A stretch of DNA of 64,000 nt from Limnohabitans sp. 2KL-27 (GTDB taxonomy: Bacteria; Pseudomonadota; Gammaproteobacteria; Burkholderiales; Burkholderiaceae_C). The stretch's first letter is position 1. The number at the start of each line of letters is the position of its first letter. This document shows, piece after piece, positions 1 through 9,149 of this stretch. Made by a program: the position numbers and the translations under genes. The stretch is from positions 186,001 to 250,000 of the forward strand of contig NZ_CXOP01000001.1 of the NCBI RefSeq assembly GCF_001269345.1. Direction: 5' to 3'. The notes beneath the pieces were generated by a model that saw only the letters and a list, made by a program, of their open reading frames with translations, ran no database searches and was not told the origin of the DNA.

Positions 1-424
1 CACGTGCTAACGCTAAACGTTTGTATTGGGTAGTGGCATCAGTGGGAGAAAAATTATCAGGGTACTTTTCGTGAATCATGTCGTACACCGTGATAACACG
101 TCCTTTGGCAACCCTTGAAACCACCTTAGGGCTGTAATAGGTTTCATGCAAGATGTCGGCGCTATTGGAGCGCAAACTCAGCTGGCTAAGGCAATGATTA
201 GCAAACATGGCCAATCGACCCGTTTTTGGCGGAAAGCCCTCCAAGCCTAAGCCGTGAACAACGTTTTCGGGCAGATCTTTTAAATAACGGTTGCGGTGGA
301 TTGGGGCTACAACATCAACTTGTTCACCCAGAGTTATCAAACCTAGAGCGAGCCGCACGAAGTAACGAGAAATACCTCCGTAGGACTGATGTGTGAAAAT
401 TTGATGGTCAAAAACAATTCTCAC
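1..424 (-). CDS. glycosyltransferase, family 4-like N-terminal part (runs off window)
   Basis: I translated the minus strand directly. A GTG at 422-424 opens a frame beginning MRIVFDHQIFTHQSYGGISR that stays open to the window edge (141 codons). The YGGISRY stretch and the later HETYYSP and ITVYDMIHEKYP segments are typical of the N-terminal half of GT4 (GT-B fold) glycosyltransferases, which transfer a sugar onto a growing surface glycan at the cytoplasmic membrane. The GTG start overlaps the stop of the upstream methyltransferase by 4 bp (GTGA), so the two are probably translationally coupled. The donor-binding C-terminal half lies outside the window and the sugar specificity cannot be inferred. 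Confidence 0.85.
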   Translation of the reverse strand, partial: MRIVFDHQIFTHQSYGGISRYFVRLALGLITLGEQVDVVAPIHRNRYLKDLPENVVHGLGLEGFPPKTGRLAMFANHCLSQLSLRSNSADILHETYYSPKVVSRVAKGRVITVYDMIHEKYPDNFSPTDATTQYKRLALAR

Positions 425-1197
425 GTCTTGCCACTCATTTTTTGAAAATCAGACCATGTTTTAGATCGAAGATTTTGTCCATAGAGCGCAGGGAACCTTC
501 TCACCAATCGAGTATTCATTTTCCATTGAAATTCACTGACAGGCTTTTCACTAAAAAGATGACAACTAACTCCATCAGTGACAAGATGTTTGTTGAACCT
601 TTTTGCAATAAATTGCAAAGTCTGTACACGAAAAAAACCGATATGCTGACCATGATCAAGTCCGTAATACCACCATTGATTTGGCCGAGGGGCAGGGGAA
701 GCAATAAGACTGGTTGAGATAAGTAAGTTAGGCGCTATGGCGAAAAGCTTATCCACCTCAATTAAGGGATCAACAAAATGCTCAAACGCCTCAAAAGCAG
801 TAACCAAATCAGCTTTTTCGTTGGTATATTCAAAGCCTATTGCAAGAAGATTTGTACAGTAAGGATCTGTCCATAATGCTTCAATACCTCGATCACGAAG
901 CAACCGCACCAAGATACCATAACCACCGGCATAATCCACAACCGCACCATTTAGAGACTTGAGGGAATTCAGCGTAGCCAAGATCAAACCCACATTTAAT
1001 TGGTTGCGGGCCATAATTCCAGTATCGCAATTATTAATGGCAGAAGAGTACGCTTTTTCTAGCCAATAAGGTTGTTCGGTTTGCACATAACCACAATTTA
1101 AACAATCAAAATAATGTATTTTATTATAAAATATGAACCCATCAAATATTGATTTACCCAGTTTATGGCAACATAATCTACACAATTGATTTAACAT
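421..1197 (-). CDS. SAM-dependent methyltransferase with N-terminal zinc-ribbon-like cysteines
   Basis: The 258-residue protein has two CxxC pairs near the N terminus (CRLC at about residue 6 and CLNC at about 32), suggesting a small zinc-binding element. A class I methyltransferase core follows: VVDYAGGYG (about residues 87-95) is the glycine-rich SAM-binding loop, and TAFEAFEHF (about 133-141) is the usual post-motif region of Methyltransf_23-type enzymes. It lies in a glycosyltransferase cluster, so methylation of a sugar or of a nucleotide-sugar intermediate is the likely role. The substrate is unknown. The start is ATG and the stop overlaps the next gene by 4 bp. The gene is more AT-rich than the housekeeping genes of the window. 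Confidence 0.8.
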   Translation of the reverse strand: MLNQLCRLCCHKLGKSIFDGFIFYNKIHYFDCLNCGYVQTEQPYWLEKAYSSAINNCDTGIMARNQLNVGLILATLNSLKSLNGAVVDYAGGYGILVRLLRDRGIEALWTDPYCTNLLAIGFEYTNEKADLVTAFEAFEHFVDPLIEVDKLFAIAPNLLISTSLIASPAPRPNQWWYYGLDHGQHIGFFRVQTLQFIAKRFNKHLVTDGVSCHLFSEKPVSEFQWKMNTRLVRRFPALYGQNLRSKTWSDFQKMSGKT

Positions 1198-1289
1198 AAA
1201 TTTTTATGCTTCACGATAAATTTAATAAAAATTTTGATTCCTAATGAAACTTGGCACTCATCACATCTTCGGACTCATAATACATCTGA

Positions 1290-2453
1290 CTATTCGGCTA
1301 GAATTTCTTTAATTGCAGATTTCAAATTATAATAATAAGTATCTTTATTATTATTCTCCATGACATATTCTAAATTTAGGGTTTGAAAACGAATAATTTC
1401 TTCACTAGAAAGCTTTTCCGAAGCATCGATAGCTTCTTTTAAGTCCATTACTGAAAATCCTTTTATTGGAATTTCGTATCCAGTCGAAACACTTGTCTCT
1501 TTAGTGATTATAGGTATTAGCGCTCCATTTCCGACGGCTGTAATCAATGATGGCGAACCACCCTCCGAACAAGATGGAAAAATAACAAATGAACAGTTTT
1601 CAAGAATTTCATTGAATTTTTCAGAATTAATATTTACAAATCCATGCATATGTATATTTGATAATTGATATAGTTCATTTCTGTAGGCAATATTAAAGTC
1701 TTGCTCAGCGGCAACATGACCGCATATATGCAATGTCAAATCAGGTCTGGACTTAAAAAAATCCAAACATAAATCCAATCCCTTGTGAATTAATCCTGAA
1801 CTCCCGAACCACAAATAAGATTTATTTGCCCCCGCCTTTCTATTAAGCAATACACTTCTAGGATTTATCGAATTAAAGTAAGGTGCATTTATTCCAACTA
1901 TTTTGCCATCATAATGCAGCCGGTATGTTTCTTCGCAACAATGATTACCTAGCGCAATTATTCCATCAACCAATGTGGTTTGATGAGACCAAGTTTTTTC
2001 AACAAATCTTGCAGATTTGCTGAGCCAAAATCCTTTTTTCAAATAAACATCCTTGACTCTTTTTAGAGTTGCTGTGTTTTGATGACATACGTGCATTCCC
2101 GCACCATAGTATATAGTTTTTATAGCGTGAAATCCCCCCTCAAAGTATTTCTGGAAAACATCGCCAAAACCATAAATTACATTGTAATTGTCCAATTCAG
2201 AGATTGGATTGTCATAATTTATTACATCTACAATATATCCTAGCTCATCGAAAATCTTTGCAGCGCAAACAACTTCATAGTTATTGGTGTGCGCATTCGA
2301 TTGGATTCTAAAAGGCGAAGTGATATATGAGATTAAAACCTTTTTTTCTCCGTTATACCTCTTATATAAATTCTTAATCTTTCTATTTTTAATTTTATTT
2401 ATTATTTTAATCAACAGCGGGGGTAATATTTTTTTTAGTACGGTTTTAACCAT
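1290..2453 (-). CDS. glycosyltransferase family 4-like protein
   Basis: A 387-residue protein. The C-terminal half carries GT-B/GT4 features: SYLWFGSSGLIHKGLDLC (about residues 215-232) at the start of the nucleotide-sugar domain, then FVIFPSCSEGGSPSLITAVG (about 290-309), which matches the family's E-x7-E-type donor-binding loop loosely. A cluster of basic residues at the N terminus (LKKILPP, NKIKNRKIKN) may favour the membrane face. The gene is strongly AT-rich, unlike the GC-rich genes after 7 kb, which fits a horizontally exchanged glycan-specificity gene. It overlaps the upstream GT-A gene by 19 bp. Acceptor and donor are unknown. Confidence 0.8.
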   Translation of the reverse strand: MVKTVLKKILPPLLIKIINKIKNRKIKNLYKRYNGEKKVLISYITSPFRIQSNAHTNNYEVVCAAKIFDELGYIVDVINYDNPISELDNYNVIYGFGDVFQKYFEGGFHAIKTIYYGAGMHVCHQNTATLKRVKDVYLKKGFWLSKSARFVEKTWSHQTTLVDGIIALGNHCCEETYRLHYDGKIVGINAPYFNSINPRSVLLNRKAGANKSYLWFGSSGLIHKGLDLCLDFFKSRPDLTLHICGHVAAEQDFNIAYRNELYQLSNIHMHGFVNINSEKFNEILENCSFVIFPSCSEGGSPSLITAVGNGALIPIITKETSVSTGYEIPIKGFSVMDLKEAIDASEKLSSEEIIRFQTLNLEYVMENNNKDTYYYNLKSAIKEILAE

Positions 2454-3364
2454 TTTATTATTCTCTTGATTAATCTCGATAAAATTAATGGCCTTGCCCT
2501 ATTTCTTTTTCCAACCTCTGCATCGTGATACATGTTGGGCATTATTCTTTTAGGGAAATCAATTCTTATCAAATCAATTTCCTTGGTTGGCATAAAGTTG
2601 TTTTCCGTGGCGCCGTCTGCATGAGCTCCAATTGTCCCAATATTGGATACCAAGTTAACCGTTGGTGTTGCACATAGGCCGTAATTAAAACAACAGTTTA
2701 AAGACCATTGGTAGTCCCATGTATCTATATTTTTAGATTTACTTGCTTTAATTAAATTTTGATGGAATTTCTCATCATGTTTGTTTAGAGAGATATATTT
2801 ATGATCATCTGACTCATAATCTAATATGTCGACCTCATAACTTTCCCAAGCTCTTTTCCAAGTTGCCCACCCCCAAATAGAGTAATGTCTAGAAAAAATG
2901 AACTCTGCTCCTGTTTGTTTTTGTATGTCCAGCAAGTAGTTGGTTCCAGTTGCCATCATTATTCTTGTATCGTTGGCGTATTTATTAAGAATTTTTTCGC
3001 AGAACCAAAAAAAGCTTTGCACAGGTAAACAATCATCCTCCAAGATAATGCCTTGATTTTCGTTTTCAAAAAACCAATTTATTCCACTGCTGACAGATTT
3101 CTTGCAGCCTAGATTTTCATCTCTAAAGAGTGTTTTAACTTCGCACGGCCAGTCCACTGCCGTAGCAATTTCACGCACTTGGGTGACTCTCTCCGCTTCA
3201 CCTTCACGATTGGCCCTTGGGCCATCAGCCGCCACATAAAGTCTGGGCGGTTTTGCCTGGCGAATCGCCTTGAAAACTTGTTTGGTAGTGTCCGGTCTAT
3301 TGAAAACCAAAAAAAGAACCGCTGTTTGCAGTGGTGCTACAGGTATAAAAATTTCGCTTGTCAC
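2435..3364 (-). CDS. GT-A fold (family 2-like) glycosyltransferase
   Basis: A 309-residue protein that starts with GTG 3 bp after the stop of the upstream epimerase-like gene. AVLFLVFNRPDTTKQVFKAI (about residues 15-34) and LYVAADGPR form a GT-A nucleotide-binding core. IILEDDCLP (about 105-113) supplies an EDD acidic motif that would hold the metal and nucleotide, and SIWGWATWKRAW is shared with glycosyltransferases that follow this EDD pattern. It probably adds a sugar to the surface polysaccharide repeat at the inner membrane. Specificity cannot be read. The C-terminal codons overlap the next gene by 19 bp. Confidence 0.8.
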   Translation of the reverse strand: MTSEIFIPVAPLQTAVLFLVFNRPDTTKQVFKAIRQAKPPRLYVAADGPRANREGEAERVTQVREIATAVDWPCEVKTLFRDENLGCKKSVSSGINWFFENENQGIILEDDCLPVQSFFWFCEKILNKYANDTRIMMATGTNYLLDIQKQTGAEFIFSRHYSIWGWATWKRAWESYEVDILDYESDDHKYISLNKHDEKFHQNLIKASKSKNIDTWDYQWSLNCCFNYGLCATPTVNLVSNIGTIGAHADGATENNFMPTKEIDLIRIDFPKRIMPNMYHDAEVGKRNRARPLILSRLIKRIIKWLKPY

Positions 3365-3367
3365 AAG

Positions 3368-4324
3368 TTAGTCTTTCAGCAATTTGGCAAAGTAATCCAC
3401 CGTTCGTTTTAAGCCTTCATCCAAGGAAACTATAGGCTCCCAGCCAAGCTTGTCTTTGGCCAACTCAATATTTGGCTGTCGCTGTTTCGGGTCATCAGCG
3501 GGCAAAGGCAGATGGGTCAGTTTAGATTTACCACCCACCAGTTTCAGCACCTTCTCTGCCAACTCCAGCATGGTGAATTCACTAGGGTTACCCAAGTTCA
3601 CTGGCCCTGTGATGCCAGGCTCGGTACTCATTAGGCGCACAAAGCCTTCTATCAAGTCATCCACATAACAAAAAGACCGGGTCTGATGTCCATCGCCGTA
3701 AATGGTGATATTTTCACCCTTGATGGCTTGAACGATGAAGTTACTCACCACGCGCCCATCGTTGGGGTGCATACGCGGACCATAGGTGTTGAATATACGA
3801 GCCACCTTGATGTCGAGGTTGTGCTGACGGTGGTAGTCAAAAAATAATGTCTCAGCGCAGCGCTTGCCTTCGTCGTAGCAAGACCGAATGCCAATGGGGT
3901 TGACCTTGCCCCAATAGCTCTCAGGCTGCGGATGCACTTCTGGGTCGCCATAGACCTCGCTTGTGGATGCCTGAAAAATGCGTGCGCCAGTGCGCTTTGC
4001 AAGTCCCAGCATATTGATGGCGCCGTGCACACTGGTCTTGGTGGTCTGCACCGGATCGTGCTGGTAATGGACTGGGGATGCGGGGCAAGCCAAGTTGTAG
4101 ATTTGATCTACTTCAACATAGAGTGGAAATGTAACGTCATGACGCATCAACTCAAAATGCGGCTTTTGCATTAGATGTGACACGTTGTTTTTGCTGCCTG
4201 TAAAGAAGTTATCAAGGCAGATGACGTCGTGGCCCTCAGAAACAAGTCGCTCACATAGGTGTGAGCCGAGAAAACCAGCACCGCCGGTGATAAGTGTGCG
4301 GGGTCTAGAGTAGTAATTTTTCAT
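3368..4324 (-). CDS. UDP-glucuronate decarboxylase-like SDR enzyme (UDP-xylose synthase type)
   Basis: An extended short-chain dehydrogenase of 318 residues. [18 protein letters not shown] (about residues 10-27) is the NAD-binding GxxGxxG loop. [10 protein letters not shown] supplies the catalytic Ser, and CYDEGKR (about 149-155) supplies the YxxxK dyad in the form usual for UDP-xylose synthases. [11 protein letters not shown] and [13 protein letters not shown] are further signatures of that subfamily. The reaction would be UDP-glucuronate to UDP-xylose plus CO2, using the product of the ugd gene encoded about 2 kb upstream in the same direction. dTDP-glucose dehydratase is a less likely alternative because the SCYDEGKR context is UXS-like. 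Confidence 0.88.
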   Translation of the reverse strand: MKNYYSRPRTLITGGAGFLGSHLCERLVSEGHDVICLDNFFTGSKNNVSHLMQKPHFELMRHDVTFPLYVEVDQIYNLACPASPVHYQHDPVQTTKTSVHGAINMLGLAKRTGARIFQASTSEVYGDPEVHPQPESYWGKVNPIGIRSCYDEGKRCAETLFFDYHRQHNLDIKVARIFNTYGPRMHPNDGRVVSNFIVQAIKGENITIYGDGHQTRSFCYVDDLIEGFVRLMSTEPGITGPVNLGNPSEFTMLELAEKVLKLVGGKSKLTHLPLPADDPKQRQPNIELAKDKLGWEPIVSLDEGLKRTVDYFAKLLKD

Positions 4325-4330
4325 TTAATA

Positions 4331-5119
4331 TCAATTTTTATATATTGCTACAATATTTTGATATGCATATACCTCACAAAATAAAGGGTGATATTTATTA
4401 ATTTTCATCATTCCATTAGGCAGCAGTCGATAAAAATCATAATCCGACAAAATAGTCCAAAAGTCCTTGAAAAATACTCTTGAAGCAACATTCATTTCAT
4501 TGAACTCAAAATGAATTGCTTTAATTTTTCCCGATGCGATAGATTTAGCACACCCGCGAATAACCTCCAACTCGTTACCCTCAGTATCAATTTTTAATAA
4601 TAAAATTTCCAAGATATTATTCATCTCAATAAATCCATCAAGATCAATTAATTCAACCTCATGAGATGTAACAGACTTTGATCCATGAATTTCACTAATC
4701 ACATCACGGAACAATGAAGCATGCTGTGATCCATCATTGGAGCCATAATCGTAAAGATTAAGAAGTCCGCGCTTACTAGATGCCCCTTGATTATAAACAA
4801 AAACATTCTCATAATTCACTGTATTTTTACGCAACTTTAAAAAAGTTAAAGGATGTGGTTCAAACGCATGAATTGTTAATCCTTTGTTTATATTAATCAA
4901 TTCAGCAATATAATCACCAACATTTGCTCCAATATCGATTACAACACCATGCTTACACCTCATGAATTTATCTATGAAATTCTTCTCGCCGCTGACAGCT
5001 GAGGTTTTATAATTCAAAATCCCCAGCCCAGACAAAGATAGCCTATAAAGTAGCTTATTGAACTTTACAAAAAAAACTCTAGCAAATAAGAAAACATAAA
5101 TATTTATTATCTTTTGCAT
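4331..5119 (-). CDS. FkbM family methyltransferase
   Basis: A 262-residue protein. GVVIDIGANVGDYIAEL (about residues 54-70) is the SAM-binding motif I, followed by IHAFEPHPLTFLKLRKN, the EPHP motif characteristic of the FkbM family. LLLKIDTEGNELEVIRGC (about 169-186) is the second hallmark. FkbM proteins O-methylate hydroxyl groups on sugars and other metabolites. Placed between a flippase and a UDP-xylose synthase-like gene, this one most likely methylates a glycan residue, but the substrate is unknown. It is very AT-rich and begins with a hydrophobic stretch (YVFLFARVFFVKF) that could associate with the membrane. Confidence 0.85.
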   Translation of the reverse strand: MQKIINIYVFLFARVFFVKFNKLLYRLSLSGLGILNYKTSAVSGEKNFIDKFMRCKHGVVIDIGANVGDYIAELININKGLTIHAFEPHPLTFLKLRKNTVNYENVFVYNQGASSKRGLLNLYDYGSNDGSQHASLFRDVISEIHGSKSVTSHEVELIDLDGFIEMNNILEILLLKIDTEGNELEVIRGCAKSIASGKIKAIHFEFNEMNVASRVFFKDFWTILSDYDFYRLLPNGMMKINKYHPLFCEVYAYQNIVAIYKN

Positions 5120-5126
5120 TTTTATC

Positions 5127-6455
5127 TCATTTCTTTTGGATAAATCGAATTAAATTAAGCGATTTTGTTTTCATGAAAAATAATGGCCGCGTCGGCGCTT
5201 GGATTAGATCAAATAACCATGCGGCTGTAATTTGTCCTAAAAGAGTTGCAACAGCAGCACCATTTCCTCCAAATTTTGGTATCATAAATAGGTTGAATAA
5301 GACATTAATAATTAAACCTAATAGTGTTCGTTGAAAACTCAGGATTTGACGATTCTCTGTAACAAACCATTGGCTACTTGCAACACCCAAGAAAACGAAG
5401 ACTGATGCCCATATGTGAATAGCGAGAACAGGTCCCGATTCGGCATAAGCCGATCCGAAAAGAGCAATCACAATAGGTGTTGATAAAAATGTCATGGGCA
5501 ACGCAATAGCCACGGACAGCCATACCATCAGGTCGTACAAACGCTGTAGGCGTTGGAGGTACTGTGTTTCATCACGCTTTTTGGCTTCCAGGATGGCAGG
5601 AAAAACAGAGGCCATAATCATCATCGGGATGAAGTACCACACTTCGCTGATGCGCACTGCTGCGCTGTAGATCCCAACAGCGTCATCGTCCAGCATTTGT
5701 CCCAGCATGATCTGGTCGATTTTCATGTAGACCATGATGGCCATTCCCGACAAAAGCAATGGCCAACTATCGAGTAACAATGTCTTTGCGCGCAACAAAG
5801 AAAAACGAAGCTTTTGCAACTTAGGGCCATGCAAACCGAGCATGAATAATATGAGCACGGAAACAATCAAGGCTTCCGCAGCTGTAGTCCAGGCAAAGGC
5901 AAGCAGGGGGGCATTGCTCACAATCAAACCAACCTTGATAGCTGCAAAAACCAAAAAACACCCGTTTTGCACCCAAACGATGTATTTGGACAAAACTTGT
6001 GATTCAAACCAATAGAGGGCAACATCGCTGAACTTGAATAGCACGATAGAGCCGAGGATGGCCACCAACAGCTTGGCCAGACCTTCGTCAGGCCGCAGCC
6101 AAAAAATGGTTCCCATGACACAACCGTAGGCTAGCAAGCCACCTACCAGCTGCAAAACTGCAGCCGTACCTAGGGTTTCTTCTTTGCACGAGGGATCTTG
6201 TACCATGTCGCGAACCACAATGCTTTGCAAGCCTAAACCCGCCACAGCACCAAACATGCCAACAAAGGCGGAAGCAAAACTTAACAAACCAAATTGCTCG
6301 GGCCCCAAGTAACGGGCAACCCACACCCCAACCAGCAACCCCACCCCCATGCGCAGCACTTTGTCAAAAAAGAGCCACCCCATGTTGTCAACGATCTTGA
6401 CCAAGTTGGGCCTATGCTCAATGCGGCGGCGAACGAATGCTGGAACGATATTCAC
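5127..6455 (-). CDS. Wzx-type polysaccharide flippase
   Basis: A 442-residue polytopic membrane protein with about a dozen hydrophobic segments. The N-terminal part (FFDKVLRMGVGLLVGVWVAR, then YLGPEQFGLLSFASAFVG) is the standard start of the PST/MOP-superfamily oligosaccharide flippases. Such proteins move undecaprenyl-diphosphate-linked repeat units across the inner membrane for Wzy-type polymerisation. Linkage to a WecA-like initiating enzyme and a Wzz-like protein supports this. The start is GTG. No Wzy polymerase is recognisable in the visible part, so it may lie beyond the left edge. The gene is 14 bp downstream of ugd. Confidence 0.88.
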   Translation of the reverse strand: MNIVPAFVRRRIEHRPNLVKIVDNMGWLFFDKVLRMGVGLLVGVWVARYLGPEQFGLLSFASAFVGMFGAVAGLGLQSIVVRDMVQDPSCKEETLGTAAVLQLVGGLLAYGCVMGTIFWLRPDEGLAKLLVAILGSIVLFKFSDVALYWFESQVLSKYIVWVQNGCFLVFAAIKVGLIVSNAPLLAFAWTTAAEALIVSVLILFMLGLHGPKLQKLRFSLLRAKTLLLDSWPLLLSGMAIMVYMKIDQIMLGQMLDDDAVGIYSAAVRISEVWYFIPMMIMASVFPAILEAKKRDETQYLQRLQRLYDLMVWLSVAIALPMTFLSTPIVIALFGSAYAESGPVLAIHIWASVFVFLGVASSQWFVTENRQILSFQRTLLGLIINVLFNLFMIPKFGGNGAAVATLLGQITAAWLFDLIQAPTRPLFFMKTKSLNLIRFIQKK

Positions 6456-6469
6456 AAACTTTGCCTGCT

Positions 6470-7666
6470 TCAGCTGTCAATGCCGAACAAGTCTCTGCTG
6501 TAGACCTTATCCATCACATCGCTTAAGTCTGCAGTGCTGCGGTTGGCCACGATCACGTCAGCTTGGGCTTTGAACTGAGCCAAATCGTTGACCACACGGC
6601 TGTTGAAAAAACGATCATCTTTGAGGGCAGGCTCATAAACAATGACTTCAATGCCTTTGGCCTTGATGCGCTTCATGATGCCCTGAATGCTGGAAGCGCG
6701 GAAGTTGTCTGAGCCTGCTTTCATGACCAGTCTGTAGATGCCCACGACGGGGGTGGATTGCTTCGCTTCGCTCGCAACGACAGACCTGGCGACGATTTCT
6801 GATGCAATAAAGTCTTTACGGGTGCTGTTGGCGGTGACGATGGCTTGAATCAGCGTTTGCGGCACATCTTGGTAGTTGGCCAAGAGCTGTTTGGTGTCTT
6901 TGGGTAGGCAATAGCCACCGTACCCAAAGCTGGGGTTGTTGTAGTGTGCACCAATGCGGGGGTCTAAGCTGACGCCATTGATGATTTGCCGACATTCTAA
7001 ACCATGGGTGGCCGCATAGGTGTCCAGCTCGTTGAAGTAGGCCACACGCATAGCGAGGTAAGTGTTGGCAAAGAGCTTGATGGCCTCGGCCTCGGTGCTG
7101 TCCGTCAACAGCACGTTGATGTCTTGCTTGATGGCCGCTTGCATTAAAAGCCCCGCAAAGGCTTCGGCCCGGGCCGACCGCTCGCCAACCACGATTCGGC
7201 TAGGGTGCAGGTTGTCGTGAAGGGCGCGACCCTCCCGCAAAAACTCGGGCGAAAACATCAAATTAGGCGTTCCCATCGCTTCGCGGGTTTTGGCGGTATA
7301 ACCCACCGGCACGGTGGACTTGATGACCATGACCGCCGATGGGTTAATGGCCATGACGTCTTTGATCACCGCTCCAATGGACTTTGTATTGAAGTAATTG
7401 GTGGTTGGGTCGTAGTCGGTTGGGGTGGCAATGATGACGAAGTCAGCACCGGCATAGGCGTCATGTTTGTCCAGCGTAGCGCGGAAGTTGAGTGTCTTGT
7501 TTTTGAGGAAGTCTTCCAGATCAGCATCTTCGATGGGGGACTGTTTGCGGTTGAGCATGTCCACCTTACTGGGGACGATGTCCAATGCCACAATTTCATG
7601 GTGTTGGGACAACAGCACGCCGTTGGATAAACCCACATAGCCTGTGCCTGCGATGGCGATTTTCAT
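6470..7666 (-). CDS. ugd: UDP-glucose 6-dehydrogenase with a repeat-derived insertion
   Basis: A 398-residue member of the UDP-glucose/GDP-mannose dehydrogenase family. It oxidises UDP-glucose to UDP-glucuronate with two NAD+. [16 protein letters not shown] is the Rossmann loop, STVPVGYT and FSPEFLREG are substrate-site motifs, and [11 protein letters not shown] holds the catalytic Cys253. The C terminus matches the short E. coli-type enzyme. Residues about 294-306 ([12 protein letters not shown]) are foreign to that alignment: they are encoded by a dispersed repeat at 6754-6784 that inserted in frame just before the VVGIYRL strand. The ATG overlaps the manC stop by 4 bp (ATGA). The product feeds the UDP-xylose synthase-like gene downstream. 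Confidence 0.95.
   Translation of the reverse strand: MKIAIAGTGYVGLSNGVLLSQHHEIVALDIVPSKVDMLNRKQSPIEDADLEDFLKNKTLNFRATLDKHDAYAGADFVIIATPTDYDPTTNYFNTKSIGAVIKDVMAINPSAVMVIKSTVPVGYTAKTREAMGTPNLMFSPEFLREGRALHDNLHPSRIVVGERSARAEAFAGLLMQAAIKQDINVLLTDSTEAEAIKLFANTYLAMRVAYFNELDTYAATHGLECRQIINGVSLDPRIGAHYNNPSFGYGGYCLPKDTKQLLANYQDVPQTLIQAIVTANSTRKDFIASEIVARSVVASEAKQSTPVVGIYRLVMKAGSDNFRASSIQGIMKRIKAKGIEVIVYEPALKDDRFFNSRVVNDLAQFKAQADVIVANRSTADLSDVMDKVYSRDLFGIDS
6754..6784 (-). repeat. dispersed repeat (type C) inserted in frame in ugd
   Basis: On the minus strand this stretch reads CGTTGCGAGCGAAGCGAAG and then CAATCCA. It is an imperfect direct-repeat-rich element of the kind scattered between genes in many proteobacterial genomes. 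Here it sits inside ugd and is translated as VVASEAKQS without breaking the frame. I saw one copy in this window. Confidence 0.75.
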
Positions 7667-9123
7667 TGCGTTGTTCTGCCGTAAGTGTCTTCAAATCGCA
7701 CGATGTCGTCTTCACCCAAATAACTGCCCGATTGCACCTCAATGATTTCAAGTGGAATGGTGCCGGGGTTAGCCAACCGGTGGACTTCACCCAACGGAAT
7801 ATAGGTGGATTGGTTCTCAGTGAGCGTCAGCACCTTGTCACCGTTGGTAATTTCAGCGGTGCCGGTCACCACAATCCAGTGCTCGGCACGGTGATGGTGT
7901 TTTTGCAAGCTCAGGCTGGCCTTGGGCTTGACTTGGATGCGCTTGACCTTGAAACGGCCACCTTCGTCGATGCTGTCGTACCAGCCCCAGGGGCGGTGCA
8001 CTTTGCGGTGCAGGGTATGCTCTTCGCGGTTTTGCTGGCTCAGCGCGTTCACGATGTGCTTCACGTCCTGGCTGCGCGATTTTTTGGCCACCAGCACGGC
8101 GTCTGCGGTTTCGATGACAACCAGATCGCTCACACCCACCAAGCTGACCAAGCGGCTGCTGGCGTGCACCAGCGTGTTGTGGCTGTCTGTTTCCAGCACG
8201 TCGCCCGTAAAAGCATTTCCTTGGTCGTCTTTGGGCAGCACGTTCCAGACGGCGTCCCATGCGCCCAGGTCTGACCAGCCAGCATCAAGCGGCACCATTT
8301 GGATGGGGAATGCGCTGCCTGGACAGTGCTCCATGACGGCATAGTCCACCGACTCGGAAGGGATGGCGGCAAACTCATCTTTGCCGGGGCGAATGAATTG
8401 GGCGTCTTGCTTTTTGGCAGCCCATGCAGCTTGGCAGGCTTGGGCGATGTCCGGGCGGAAAGTTTGCAGGGCCTTGAGCCAGACGGATGCACGCAGGACG
8501 AACATGCCGGCGTTCCAGAAGTAGCCGCCTTGTTGGAGGTAGCTTTGGGCGGTTTCGAGGTTGGGTTTTTCTACGAAGGCGGCAACGGTGATGGGGGCAT
8601 GGATTCCCGCATTCGCGGGAATGACAGAGGATGTCTTGATGTAGCCGTAGCCGGTTTCGGGTTTGTCGGGGATGACGCCCAAGATGACGATGTTGCCTTC
8701 GGCTGCCTGGGTAATGGCTTGCTGGACTGCGGCGTTAAACGCAGCGCCATCTGCGATGGTTTGGTCGGCGGGGGTGACAACCAGCACTGGGTCTTGGCCG
8801 TTTTCTGTGGCGGCCAAGGCGGCCAAGGTCAAGGCAGGGGCTGTGTTCCGGCCTAATGGCTCCAGCAAGGCCACCCCCAAAGAGATACCCACTTCTCGCA
8901 ATTGCTCAGAGGCCAAGAAACGATGGTCTTCACCGCTCACTATCAAGGGCGCTGCGACTTGAATACCCTCTTGACCCAAAGCAACCAGGCGCTGAGCAGC
9001 TTGCTGGAACAGACTCTCGTTGCCCGTAAGACACAAAAACTGTTTGGGGAAACCGCTGCGTGACAAGGGCCACAAACGTGTGCCGGAACCACCGCAAAGG
9101 ATGACAGGAGTGACTTGTATCAT
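7663..9123 (-). CDS. manC: mannose-1-phosphate guanylyltransferase / mannose-6-phosphate isomerase
   Basis: I take the ATG at 9123 ([12 protein letters not shown]), giving 486 residues. The open frame continues upstream, but that part has no family similarity and overlaps the WecA-like gene. [16 protein letters not shown] and PKQFL form the GTP-mannose pyrophosphorylase loop, and VVTPADQ and FVEKP follow. The C-terminal cupin ([28 protein letters not shown]) is the type II phosphomannose isomerase domain. The enzyme makes GDP-mannose. Residues about 164-178 (containing VIPANAGIH) come from a dispersed palindromic repeat at 8598-8625 inserted between YGYIK and VAAFVEKP. Confidence 0.95.
   Translation of the reverse strand: MIQVTPVILCGGSGTRLWPLSRSGFPKQFLCLTGNESLFQQAAQRLVALGQEGIQVAAPLIVSGEDHRFLASEQLREVGISLGVALLEPLGRNTAPALTLAALAATENGQDPVLVVTPADQTIADGAAFNAAVQQAITQAAEGNIVILGVIPDKPETGYGYIKTSSVIPANAGIHAPITVAAFVEKPNLETAQSYLQQGGYFWNAGMFVLRASVWLKALQTFRPDIAQACQAAWAAKKQDAQFIRPGKDEFAAIPSESVDYAVMEHCPGSAFPIQMVPLDAGWSDLGAWDAVWNVLPKDDQGNAFTGDVLETDSHNTLVHASSRLVSLVGVSDLVVIETADAVLVAKKSRSQDVKHIVNALSQQNREEHTLHRKVHRPWGWYDSIDEGGRFKVKRIQVKPKASLSLQKHHHRAEHWIVVTGTAEITNGDKVLTLTENQSTYIPLGEVHRLANPGTIPLEIIEVQSGSYLGEDDIVRFEDTYGRTTQ
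8598..8625 (-). repeat. dispersed palindromic repeat (type A) inside manC
   Basis: The + strand reads CATGGATTCCCGCATTCGCG followed by GGAATGAC: a short inverted repeat (TTCCCGC / GCGGGAA) around ATTC. It is read in manC as VIPANAGIH. Related copies lie in intergenic DNA at 11241, 13826, 15406, 15483 and, degenerate, at 16909. Confidence 0.8.
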
Positions 9124-9149
9124 GATTGTCAGATGACTTCGTCTATTGC

